DNA of 12,845 nt from the NCBI GenBank assembly GCA_002418185.1, contig DIDN01000106.1, positions 1-12,845 of the forward strand. Reading direction: 5' to 3'. A program made the translations under genes and the position numbers. The notes under the pieces are model-generated. The model was given only the letters and a program-made list of their open reading frames with translations, searched no databases and was not told the DNA's origin. Shown here piece by piece: positions 5,578-12,845 of this stretch (within the stretch, counting starts at the first letter, position 1; each line of letters opens with the position of its first letter). Source of the DNA: Deltaproteobacteria bacterium UBA5799 (GTDB taxonomy: Bacteria > Desulfobacterota > GWC2-55-46).

Positions 5578-6740
5578 AAATAAGGGAACACACTGGCGCG
5601 CAGATGACACCAAACGCCATGCAGGCCACGATAAGCAGGATAGATACGGATGATGAATTTCAACTCCTAAGGGATAAATGGAACGGGCTGCTGGCAGAGT
5701 CTCCCGCGAACAACTTCTTCCTGAGATGGGAGTGGCTATGGTGCTGGTGGAAGGCATACAGATCAGAGGACCACGAATTAGCGATACTGCTTATCCGCAA
5801 CGGGGAGGAGCTTCTGTGTATCGCTCCTTTTTATCTGGTGAACACCAAATGGAAAGGCATTTACAGCAAGCGGGCCCTTTACTGGCTCGGTACAAGGCAG
5901 GGCGCCGTCATATCAGAATACATGGATTTCATCTGCAAGAAGGGCTTCGAGGATATCACCGTGCGCTCGGTTCTGGAATATATCGAGAAAACGGACCTGG
6001 CTGACGAGCTCGTACTACAGCAGATGGAATCATCTTCAAAGACAATCGAGGCGCTCAAGAAGATGTCGTCCAGTTTGGATCTCCTCTATATCGAGAGTGA
6101 AAGAAGGGAAGGCGCCTATATAACACTGCCCAGGCAATTCGACGTTTTTTTGGAATCGCTTGGCAGCACGATGCGTCAAAAGATCAGACGTAATCAATCC
6201 AGGGTCGACGGCGTCGGGAAGGCCGTGATTCGGAGGACGACCAGCCTTTCGGAACTGGACGATGACTTCAATGAGCTTGTCAGACTGCACCAGTGCCGAT
6301 GGGAGTCCCGCGGCAAGCAGGGCTCTTTTTCGAAACGGATGTTCACCGACTTCCTCAGGATGGTCACGGCCGAGGCGCTGAAAAACGGGCACCTGGAATT
6401 GACCTTCCTGTCAATAGCCGGAAGGAACATCGCCGCCTTATATAACCTAAACTACAACAACAAGATATTTTTCTTGCAATCGGGGCTGGACCACGCCTTC
6501 AACTCGCGCCTCTCGCCCGGTATGCTGCTGCATGTAAACAGCATCCAATCGGCGATAGAGAACGGCCTAAGCGAATATGACTTCCTTCTTATGGGCAGCC
6601 ATGACGATTACAAAAAAAAATTCACCGTGGAACGCAGGCAACTTTTCAGCATACGTCTGGTCCGCCCTGTCAGCTTGAGGTTTTTCACCTTGCTCAGAAG
6701 CAAGATAGCCACCACATATAACTACTGTAAACGGCACTAG
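5574..6740 (+). CDS. GNAT-type acyltransferase, BcsL/CelD-like (first of tandem pair)
   Basis: Cytoplasmic acyltransferase of the Acetyltransf_6 (FemAB-like double-GNAT, BcsL/CelD) family, common in exopolysaccharide clusters, where members are thought to acylate sugars or nucleotide sugars. It has 388 aa. The N-terminal half carries the family pattern W-x-x-L-L (36-40), NNFFLRWEWLWCWW (46-59) and a short IAPFYLV strand (83-89). The core domain is about 195-345, with a basic helix MRQKIRRNQSRV (200-211), RLHQCRWESRG (237-247), NIAALYNLNYNNKIFFLQSG (285-304) and SPGMLLH (314-320). There is no signal peptide or membrane segment. The ATG forms an ATGA overlap with the exosortase stop; Met11 (5604) is an alternative start. 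The acyl donor and acceptor cannot be read from the sequence; acetyl-CoA and a glycan precursor are inferred. Confidence 0.82.
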   Translation: MKIREHTGAQMTPNAMQATISRIDTDDEFQLLRDKWNGLLAESPANNFFLRWEWLWCWWKAYRSEDHELAILLIRNGEELLCIAPFYLVNTKWKGIYSKRALYWLGTRQGAVISEYMDFICKKGFEDITVRSVLEYIEKTDLADELVLQQMESSSKTIEALKKMSSSLDLLYIESERREGAYITLPRQFDVFLESLGSTMRQKIRRNQSRVDGVGKAVIRRTTSLSELDDDFNELVRLHQCRWESRGKQGSFSKRMFTDFLRMVTAEALKNGHLELTFLSIAGRNIAALYNLNYNNKIFFLQSGLDHAFNSRLSPGMLLHVNSIQSAIENGLSEYDFLLMGSHDDYKKKFTVERRQLFSIRLVRPVSLRFFTLLRSKIATTYNYCKRH

Positions 6741-6781
6741 GGCGACAGGATATGGCCTTGAGGACTCCGCTGGCGGCCTGA

Positions 6782-7930
6782 ATGAAAACAACAATAATAG
6801 AAACGGTCGAAGAGCTGAAAAGCCTGCGTCCACAATGGGATGACCTGCTGGAGAACTCGCAGAACAACGTCATCCAGCTCACCCACGACTGGATGATGGC
6901 CTGGTGGGACAGCTTCAACAACGGGAAGACCCTCCACGTAGTCGCCATTTACGGCGACGGAGGACAGATATTGGGAATCGCCCCGCTGGTATCGGGAAGA
7001 CATAGTTATCGGGGCGTAAGCATAAACAAGCTTTCGCTGATGGCCAACGGTCAATCGCCGTCAGCAGACATAATTATCCGCAATGGCAGCCATGAGCTTG
7101 TCATCAGCAGACTGCTCGGATATCTCAGCAGCTTGAAAGAATGGGACTTGCTTGTGCTCAACAAGCTGGACATGGACGGCAAGACTGCCGCAGCGCTCTC
7201 TAAATATCTGACCGAGAACAAGTTCTTATTCGGAATCAAAAATAACATCGAAAGCCCGTTCATTGACATAAACGGTGAGTGGGAAACCTTTTTCGCTGAA
7301 AAATCAAAAAAATTCAAGAAATCGCTCAGAAACAAGTTAAACAGAATAGAGAAGGCCGGCGACATCTCGATAGAAGGTGTCCGAATAAACGATGCTAACG
7401 ACCCGTGCATCAAGGCCATGTTCGAGATATCATCGAACAGCTGGAAAAAGGATATAGGAAATGACATGCTAAATAACCCCCGCATAAACAATTTCTATAA
7501 CAAGATTTCCAATTCTTTCGGCAAAAAAGGTGCCATTACACTGTGGCTCCTTAAGAAAGGAGACAAGCCCATAGCCTTTGAGTTCCATCTCAATTACAAG
7601 GGCGTGGTATATCCTGTCCGCGCCGATTATGACGAGTCTTTCGGAGATCTATCTCCTGGCTCTGTCCTGGAATACAATATCCTGAAGACCTTGTTTGCAG
7701 AGGGCCAATGCAGGGAATATAATACCTGCGGCCATACTTACAACTACCTGATGAACTGGAGCACAGAAACCAAAAAGCATGTTGATTTTGAGATATTCCG
7801 GAGGCGGTACAAGTCTTATGCGCTGCACTTTCTGGAGTACATGAGCATTCCGCTTTTGAAAAGGCTGAGAGCGGACCAAATCAGAAATTATGTGAAAAAA
7901 GGTGTGAAAAGATGCTATCCCAGGCAATAA
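6782..7930 (+). CDS. GNAT-type acyltransferase, BcsL/CelD-like (second of tandem pair)
   Basis: A second member of the same family as the gene before it; 382 aa. The halves correspond: SLRPQWDDLL (14-23), VIQLTHDWMMAWW (30-42), ILGIAPLV (63-70), a very basic helix KKFKKSLRNKLNRI (176-189), a W-containing NSWKKD segment (219-224), PIAFEFHLNYKGVVYPVRAD (263-282) and SPGSVLEYNIL (291-301). The proteins are clearly diverged, so this is an old duplication or separate recruitment. The gene is much more AT-rich than the start of the window: the 60-base lines at 7261 and 7441 each hold only 20 G+C. It begins 41 bp after its partner, directly after a TGA that closes a 9-codon frame. It overlaps the radical SAM gene by 19 bp. 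A role as glycan or precursor acyltransferase is inferred from family and context. Confidence 0.8.
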   Translation: MKTTIIETVEELKSLRPQWDDLLENSQNNVIQLTHDWMMAWWDSFNNGKTLHVVAIYGDGGQILGIAPLVSGRHSYRGVSINKLSLMANGQSPSADIIIRNGSHELVISRLLGYLSSLKEWDLLVLNKLDMDGKTAAALSKYLTENKFLFGIKNNIESPFIDINGEWETFFAEKSKKFKKSLRNKLNRIEKAGDISIEGVRINDANDPCIKAMFEISSNSWKKDIGNDMLNNPRINNFYNKISNSFGKKGAITLWLLKKGDKPIAFEFHLNYKGVVYPVRADYDESFGDLSPGSVLEYNILKTLFAEGQCREYNTCGHTYNYLMNWSTETKKHVDFEIFRRRYKSYALHFLEYMSIPLLKRLRADQIRNYVKKGVKRCYPRQ

Positions 7931-9102
7931 ACGGTTCAAGGGTAATCCTCAAGGACATCTCCAGGATATTTGCAAGGGAGGTCCGCTTCCATGGGATAAG
8001 GCCGAATCTTGCAACTATTTTTCTGACTTATCGCTGCAACTCGCGTTGTCAGACATGCAGCATGTGGAAATTGCCTGCCAAGGAGGCCGAGGACAAGGAA
8101 ATAGGCTTCAGCGAGTGGAAGCGCATTATCGACGCCCTTCACGATGCCGGCATCATGAATATCGAGTTGTTCGGGGGCAATGTCCTTCTGCGAAAGGCCC
8201 TCCTTATCGATATCCTCCACTATCTCAAGGATAAGGGGATAAAGGTATTCCTGCCCACCAATCAGATAGGCCTTGATGAGGAGGTGGCTTCCGCGATAAA
8301 CGAATGCGTCGATACGGTCTATATATCCACTGACGGCACTGGCCAGTACCAGGACCTGATTAGAGGGCAGGACGGTGCCTCCGCGCGTTCGAAGAATACT
8401 GTTTCAATGCTGCTTAAGCTGCGGGGCAGCAGACCGAATCCCTGCCTTGTCTGCAATACGACGGTTTCGAGGCACAATGTAAGCATCCTGGAAGACCTGG
8501 TCGAATACGCAATATCCGCCGATTTCGACGAAATTCATTTTGAGTACGCCGGTGAATTCACCAGGGAGCACATCGCCGACTCGGTCATCGACGGGCTCGA
8601 GCCCTCCCCGTACTATCTCAAACAGGACGAGTCCATCCTGGTCGACCAGGCAGGGGCCAGGCTTCTGAAAAAAAAGCTGGACGAAATAAAACAGAAATAC
8701 ACCGGCTGCGGACTCAACATAAGCACCGTCAACATTGACGTCCTGTCGGAAAAAAACCTGTACGAGGGAACTATCCCGTGCAGGAAGTGCTACGTCGAGA
8801 GGACAGAGGTGACTGTCGACCCTTCAGGCAATGTAATAATATGCCCTTTCATCAACAACTATGTCCTTGGTTCGCTCATAAGCTCCTCATTCGAAGAGGT
8901 CTGGAACAATACACGCCACAAAAGGTTCAGACAAGAGCAGAACAGGGGCAATCTTGAGATGTGCGCTCATTGCATATTGGGCGCGCAGAGAAACCCCGGC
9001 ATCCTTACCTCGCTTAAGCGCATCTACTATACCAGGGTGCAGCCGTATAATTATAAAAAGGCAAGGGAAAAGGCGCCGAGCGCATGTGGAAAAAATGCAT
9101 AG
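7912..9102 (+). CDS. Radical SAM / SPASM-domain protein
   Basis: Iron-sulfur enzyme using SAM to make a radical; 396 aa. The radical SAM cluster motif is C42-x3-C46-x2-C49 in YRCNSRCQTCSMW, followed by a TIM-barrel-like region to about 230. At the usual GGE site it reads FGGNVLL, so GGN at 88-90. The SPASM-like C-terminus shows Cys290, Cys293, Cys311, Cys351 and Cys354, with VTVDPSGNVIICPF and LGSLISSSFEEVWN around them. That is enough for one auxiliary cluster and possibly not two. It overlaps the preceding acyltransferase by 19 bp, with AAGGTG about 8 bases upstream of ATG 7912, and its stop overlaps the next gene. Radical SAM/SPASM proteins modify peptides, sugars or proteins; in this cluster a sugar or PEP-CTERM protein modification is plausible, but the substrate is unknown. 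Confidence 0.87.
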   Translation: MLSQAINGSRVILKDISRIFAREVRFHGIRPNLATIFLTYRCNSRCQTCSMWKLPAKEAEDKEIGFSEWKRIIDALHDAGIMNIELFGGNVLLRKALLIDILHYLKDKGIKVFLPTNQIGLDEEVASAINECVDTVYISTDGTGQYQDLIRGQDGASARSKNTVSMLLKLRGSRPNPCLVCNTTVSRHNVSILEDLVEYAISADFDEIHFEYAGEFTREHIADSVIDGLEPSPYYLKQDESILVDQAGARLLKKKLDEIKQKYTGCGLNISTVNIDVLSEKNLYEGTIPCRKCYVERTEVTVDPSGNVIICPFINNYVLGSLISSSFEEVWNNTRHKRFRQEQNRGNLEMCAHCILGAQRNPGILTSLKRIYYTRVQPYNYKKAREKAPSACGKNA

Positions 9103-9796
9103 CCTGCCCGGAAAACTCGCTTCGTTAAGGCAAAAAACCAGGGAGACTGTAAATAATGGCGGCATTGCGGCCTTGGTGAAAAAATCGCTCCAAACGCTGT
9201 ATAGTCTCTCCTATTATTCGACTTCTTCCATCTGGTTCTGCCGAGACCTGCACGAACCGGCCCCAGACATGCCAGGACTCGACCCGAAGGCAGAGATAGA
9301 CTTCCTGATCGACGACAAGCAGGCGCTGATCCCCTGGCTCAAGTGCCACGGCAAGAAATTCACCTGGATGCATATCGAGAGAGAGCTTCAACTTGCGGAC
9401 AGCGAAGGCCATGTCTTCGTCAGGATTTCGTATGGCGAAAAGACCGCCGGTTACATAAAAGTCGGCGTCAACGGCACGTACATACATGATTTCGGCAGGA
9501 TAGTGACATTCCCTCCGGAAACGGCATTCATCTACGACACGTTTATATTACCCGATTACAGGGGCAATAATCTTTCATTTTATGCCGTTATAAAGACCCT
9601 GAGCTTCCTGAAGGAACGGAACTATAAGAGAATTTTGTGCCACATTGAAGGGTGGAATGTGGCCTCTTTGAAGGTATTCCGCAAATCAGGCTTCAAGGAG
9701 ATCTGCAGCATTCGGTTTTCAAGAATTCTCGGTCTGCCCATATTTCTCAAAAACGGATATAGACCGATGGCATCCATCAGATCGATACTGGGGTAG
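9095..9796 (+). CDS. GNAT family N-acyltransferase
   Basis: A 233-aa protein with a C-terminal GNAT acyl-CoA-binding fold. Motif A is visible as AFIYDTFILPDYRGNNLSFY (144-163), where RGNNLS fills the CoA pyrophosphate loop, and motif B as WNVASLKVFRKSGFKEI (187-203). Residues 1-60 are basic, then hydrophobic, and show no known domain. The frame stays open back to 8954, but an earlier start would bury it in the radical SAM gene. ATG 9095 gives an 8-bp overlap with that gene's stop; GTG 9086 is the other candidate. It is a single-GNAT-domain protein unrelated in layout to the tandem BcsL-like pair, so the cluster holds at least two kinds of acyltransferase. Substrate unknown; a sugar-amine or sugar-nucleotide acceptor is inferred from context only. 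Confidence 0.8.
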   Translation: MHSLPGKLASLRQKTRETVNNGGIAALVKKSLQTLYSLSYYSTSSIWFCRDLHEPAPDMPGLDPKAEIDFLIDDKQALIPWLKCHGKKFTWMHIERELQLADSEGHVFVRISYGEKTAGYIKVGVNGTYIHDFGRIVTFPPETAFIYDTFILPDYRGNNLSFYAVIKTLSFLKERNYKRILCHIEGWNVASLKVFRKSGFKEICSIRFSRILGLPIFLKNGYRPMASIRSILG

Positions 9797-9798
9797 CG

Positions 9799-10974
9799 AT
9801 GTTTGAGCGAAGGTCTTTTATCAAAGCGCTGTCACTCTTGGCGGTGGCGGGCTTTGTCAATCCGAAGCACCTCCTCGGATACACCGGGGACTCTGCCCTG
9901 GAATCGGTCTCAAAACGTGAAGCCCTGCCGACAGTACTCCGTGTCTTCAACAAGAAGGCTACTTCCTGGGATTATACGTCAGCGCCTTATGTTGACTTCA
10001 TAGATTACAATGAACTCAAGAAGATGTTATCCGCCGCTCTAATCGAGTACACAGGCACGAATCGCACAAGTGAGGCCTGGCGACGCATTTTACCTGGCTA
10101 CATTACAGGTAAAAAGATCGCCATAAAACCCAACCTCAATAATACCGGGATTGGTTATTCAAAGGCCATCATGACTTCGCCGCAGCTGATTTCCGCGGTA
10201 ATTGAGGGTCTGATTGAAGCCGGTTTTTCGGTCCAGGACATCATCGTTTACGACCTGACCGCCAGGGTGAACAAGGAATTGGCGCAATGGCTGAACGTAT
10301 TCAAGGTTAAAACCATTTTCAGGCCCAAATACGACGGCCTCCTCGAAAAATTGTACTCAAGGCTGCATCTTGCCCCCCAGGACCAGGACACAAACGCCCC
10401 CATAAGGATGCGCTCCACGATTACTGACGACCTCGGCGACGGGGTCACCTGTTATATCCCCAACGTCTTGACACACGCCGACTATCTGATAAATCTGCCT
10501 GTCTTCAAGGCCCATCAGTTCGTACTCCAATCCGGCGCGCTCAAGAACCATTTCGGCACCGTGCGCTTCAGCAACCATAATGCATACCCCGTAGTGCTTC
10601 ATGGCGGCGACATCGAGAAAAACATCGTTGATATAAACAGCAATGTGCACATTGCGCGCAAGACGTCCATAATAATTGCGGATTGTCTCTACGGCGCACC
10701 CTGTTTCACAAGAGGCGCACACGGCAGAGTGCCGACGCGATGGAGGACACTCTCGACGGGCCCCTCTCCTAACAGCCTTTTCATCTCATCCGACCCCGTT
10801 GCGTTGGAATCCGTCCTGGCCGACTACATAATACGCGAGCAGGAAGCCGCCGGGTACAACCCGTATTCCCATCAATATCTCCACGATGCAATGGAGCTCG
10901 GCCTTGGTGTCCACGAACACCGGGGACAAAACGGCCGCTACGAGGCTATCGACTTTCGGGAAGTAATGGTTTAG
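9799..10974 (+). CDS. DUF362 domain protein with twin-arginine-like leader
   Basis: A 391-aa member of the DUF362 (PF04015) family, whose biochemical role is not well established. The N-terminus ERRSFIKALSLLAVAGF (3-19) resembles a twin-arginine (Tat) signal: RR at 4-5, then a short hydrophobic run. A clear AxA cleavage site is not seen, so it may stay membrane-anchored. DUF362 features are KKIAIKPNLNNTG (105-117), DYLINLPVFKAHQ (228-240), SGALKNHFGTVR (245-256) and SSDPVALESVLADY (330-343). There is no CxxCxxC ferredoxin motif, although some DUF362 proteins carry one. Its ATG is two bases after the GNAT stop, with GGGG five bases before it. Tat export implies folding, perhaps cofactor loading, before export, and a periplasmic function near the glycan or the exosortase substrate. 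That is inference. Confidence 0.78.
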   Translation: MFERRSFIKALSLLAVAGFVNPKHLLGYTGDSALESVSKREALPTVLRVFNKKATSWDYTSAPYVDFIDYNELKKMLSAALIEYTGTNRTSEAWRRILPGYITGKKIAIKPNLNNTGIGYSKAIMTSPQLISAVIEGLIEAGFSVQDIIVYDLTARVNKELAQWLNVFKVKTIFRPKYDGLLEKLYSRLHLAPQDQDTNAPIRMRSTITDDLGDGVTCYIPNVLTHADYLINLPVFKAHQFVLQSGALKNHFGTVRFSNHNAYPVVLHGGDIEKNIVDINSNVHIARKTSIIIADCLYGAPCFTRGAHGRVPTRWRTLSTGPSPNSLFISSDPVALESVLADYIIREQEAAGYNPYSHQYLHDAMELGLGVHEHRGQNGRYEAIDFREVMV

Positions 10975-10990
10975 GGCCGCGGCGGGCAAA

Positions 10991-12064
10991 ATGAAATTAC
11001 GCTATTTGCGATATATGGAATGTTTTTGCTCATCAGGCCAATTTTCCGCCTACAACTTGTTAAACGGCAGACTTGCCGCCGTCGAGCAAAATGACAGGCC
11101 GGATCTGGTCGTTAATTCCGGCCTTGTCAGGTGCGACAAGTGCGGCAGATGCTTCCCGGTCGAGAACGGGATAATGGATGCCCTGCCCGACGCGCTATCT
11201 GAATTCAAATGCACAGAAGCGCTGAAAGCAGGCTGCATGAAACTGGGTATCGAGTGCAGAAAAGAGGACCCCCGCAAAGGTAACCCAGACAATGCGTCTA
11301 ATGCCAAGCGAAGCGAAATAACCGCTCGAGACGAGCAGGCTGAAGTCTATCATACTTACGGATATTCTCTCTATGGAAGGAACGAGCAAAAGCTGATAAG
11401 AAATTTCCTGAAATTTTCCAAAAACGACGTCGTTATTGAGCTTGGCTCGGGCACCGGCAGGGTCAGCCAGGAAATTATTGACAACGGTTTTCGCGATTAC
11501 GTCTCCATAGATTTCTCAGCTCAATCCATTCAACTTTTTAAACAGAAGCTCGACAAAAAGACAAGGGAGCGGGTCTTTTTCCTCGTTGGCGATGTCTGCG
11601 CTCTGCCATTGAAAAGCGGGATAGCCGATAAAATCGTTTCCGCCCAGGTATTTGAACACGTCCCGGGCAGGGAGGAGCAGCGCAGGTTCCTCGGTGAACT
11701 GCAACGCCTCCTGAAGAGCGACGGATTGGCGGCCATGACCGTGTACAACTACAATTTAAAAAAAAGACTGGATAAAAGAATAAGCCGCCAGGGTTTTCAC
11801 AGCGGCCGGATATATTATGAGAACTTCACGTACCGCGAGTTGAAATCCTTGATCTCCCCTTTTTTCAATCTCCGTATACTCAAGGGCATAAATTGTGATT
11901 ATCCATTTGCAAGGAGATTAAAGCCCCGCACCCAGGAATTCATGGAGTCCGTGCTTGCAGCTACACCGCTTGGCTCCTATCTCGGGGACATCCTGTTTAT
12001 CGGACTCAGTCTTCGCGCCAGGGGTCCTCGGATCGTACGGCGGACGGGGCAGATACAAAAATAA
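10991..12064 (+). CDS. Class I SAM methyltransferase with Zn-ribbon-like N-terminus
   Basis: A 357-aa Methyltransf_11-type enzyme. The N-terminal 70 residues look like a Trm112-like zinc ribbon, with C11-x-C13 and C48-x2-C51 followed by FPVENGIMDAL, the usual pattern ahead of sugar or lipid methyltransferases. A polar, probably flexible stretch (about 85-120) leads to the catalytic domain: VVIELGSGTG (147-156, motif I), SIDFS (172-176, acidic residue for SAM ribose at Asp174), VGDVCALPL (199-207) and VSAQVFEHVPG (216-226). The spacing between the two Cys pairs (34 residues) is longer than usual. No signal peptide is seen. It starts 16 bp after the DUF362 gene. It most likely methylates a sugar hydroxyl, lipid-linked intermediate or glycan end; this is inferred from family and cluster. 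Confidence 0.83.
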   Translation: MKLRYLRYMECFCSSGQFSAYNLLNGRLAAVEQNDRPDLVVNSGLVRCDKCGRCFPVENGIMDALPDALSEFKCTEALKAGCMKLGIECRKEDPRKGNPDNASNAKRSEITARDEQAEVYHTYGYSLYGRNEQKLIRNFLKFSKNDVVIELGSGTGRVSQEIIDNGFRDYVSIDFSAQSIQLFKQKLDKKTRERVFFLVGDVCALPLKSGIADKIVSAQVFEHVPGREEQRRFLGELQRLLKSDGLAAMTVYNYNLKKRLDKRISRQGFHSGRIYYENFTYRELKSLISPFFNLRILKGINCDYPFARRLKPRTQEFMESVLAATPLGSYLGDILFIGLSLRARGPRIVRRTGQIQK

Positions 12065-12068
12065 TCTG

Positions 12069-12845
12069 ATGGCACTTGCAATCAAAGCAGCGAAATCCTT
12101 GTTCAAAAACAGCTTGCGGGTGCTCTTTTACCACCGCGTCAATAACCATGGCGACCGTTTTGGAATAGAGACAGAGATTTTTGAAGAACAGGTCCGGTAT
12201 CTCCGGAACGAATACAGGATAATAAGCCTGAGCGAATACGCTGCAATGATCGAGCACGGCAAATGGCCCAAAAACTCGCTCCTCCTAACATTCGACGACG
12301 GATACAGGGATAATTATATTTTTGCATACACGATCTTACGAAAGTATTCAGTACCGGCCGCAATATTCCTTGCAACCGATTTCATCGACAACAGGATTTG
12401 GCTATGGCAGGACATATTCAGGCATATCCTCGAAACAACTCCGGAGAGGACTGTCTCCCTTGCCATCTGCGGCAGCCCTTACTCGTTCAACCTTGATGAC
12501 GACAGGCAGCTCTACGCTGCAAGAAGGGGACTTTATGATGAGCTCAGAATCCTGCGCTACGATGAACGGATATGCCGATTGAAAAAGCTGGCCACATCCC
12601 TGCAAGTCGACCTGCCGGACCTGCCCACCGATAGATACGCGCCGCTATCATGGGGCGAGATACGAGAGATGTCTGAAAACAACATTGAATTCGGCGCGCA
12701 CACGTGCAGGCATGAGATCCTTTCAGGGATTGACAAGAACTCGGTTTATACGGAGCTTAGCAGATCGAAAAAACGGATTGAAGAAGAGCTACGCTCAAAG
12801 GTTGTCGCTTTTGCTTATCCCAACGGGCAGGAAGCCGATTTCTCG
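12069..12845 (+). CDS. Polysaccharide deacetylase, NodB type (3' partial)
   Basis: First 259 codons of a second carbohydrate esterase family 4-like protein, cut by the window end without a stop. Unlike the DUF3473-type enzyme upstream, it has the classical motif TFDDG (74-78) with Asp75 and Asp76 or equivalent. It then has FGAHTCRH (208-215), whose His211 and His215 are the expected metal ligands, and FAYPNG (248-253). LRVLFYHRV (16-24) is the usual opening block of this subfamily. A stretch of about 80 residues (110-190) separates motifs 1 and 2, longer than in minimal NodB domains. ATG 12069 is four bases after the methyltransferase stop; no Shine-Dalgarno is obvious. No signal peptide is seen, so a cytoplasmic or lipid-linked substrate is more likely than finished polymer. 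The two deacetylases probably act at different positions of the glycan (inference). Confidence 0.88.
   Translation, partial: MALAIKAAKSLFKNSLRVLFYHRVNNHGDRFGIETEIFEEQVRYLRNEYRIISLSEYAAMIEHGKWPKNSLLLTFDDGYRDNYIFAYTILRKYSVPAAIFLATDFIDNRIWLWQDIFRHILETTPERTVSLAICGSPYSFNLDDDRQLYAARRGLYDELRILRYDERICRLKKLATSLQVDLPDLPTDRYAPLSWGEIREMSENNIEFGAHTCRHEILSGIDKNSVYTELSRSKKRIEEELRSKVVAFAYPNGQEADFS

Noticed and set aside
5191..5757. Antisense open frame (188 codons)
   Set aside because: Opposite the EpsI domain and acyltransferase start; no family resemblance and no start context.
8954..9094. Upstream extension of the GNAT gene
   Set aside because: It would overlap the conserved SPASM end of the radical SAM gene by about 150 bases, and the extra residues are only its out-of-frame translation.

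Overview
The window is a 12.8 kb stretch of an exosortase-linked (XrtA/EpsH type) exopolysaccharide gene cluster from a Gram-negative (diderm) bacterium. All supported genes are on the + strand and packed head to tail. Codon use combines fairly high GC with many ATA (Ile) and AGG (Arg) codons. The gene types resemble the XrtA/PEP-CTERM loci of Proteobacteria, Desulfobacterota and Nitrospirota. I cannot name a species; a Desulfobacterota-like host is only a guess, resting partly on an HPD-less J-like module I remember from Geobacter-type proteins.

Left block (1-2900): the 3' part of a BY-family tyrosine kinase carrying an N-terminal J-like module, a TIGR03013-type undecaprenyl-phosphate sugar transferase that would start the glycan on the lipid carrier, and an RfaH-like NusG paralogue of 162 aa. 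A good intrinsic terminator (2913-2940) closes this block.

Control region (2941-3133): no gene. It holds a 12-bp inverted repeat with a 3-nt bulge (2974-3009), immediately followed by GGCGGTAGCCTG (3010-3021). This differs at one position of twelve from the E. coli ops element that recruits RfaH, and it keeps the 8-base ops core GGCGGTAG. An RfaH-like gene, a terminator, a hairpin and an ops-like site together suggest a self-contained antitermination circuit controlling the long downstream operon. This is the most interesting thing in the window.

Right block (3134-12845): a TIGR03006-like polysaccharide deacetylase, an exosortase fused to an EpsI domain (TTG start overlapping the deacetylase stop), two tandem diverged BcsL/CelD-type acyltransferases, a radical SAM/SPASM protein with GGN in place of the usual GGE, a small GNAT acyltransferase, a DUF362 protein with a twin-arginine-like leader, a SAM methyltransferase with a Zn-ribbon-like N-terminus, and the 5' part of a second NodB-type deacetylase running off the right edge. 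Most junctions overlap or lie within about 40 bp, so this is probably one transcript. The likely output is a heavily decorated (deacetylated, acylated, methylated) exopolysaccharide made next to an exosortase protein-sorting system. No PEP-CTERM substrate, Wzx/Wzy or conventional glycosyltransferase is visible here. No RNA genes, insertion sequences or CRISPR were seen.
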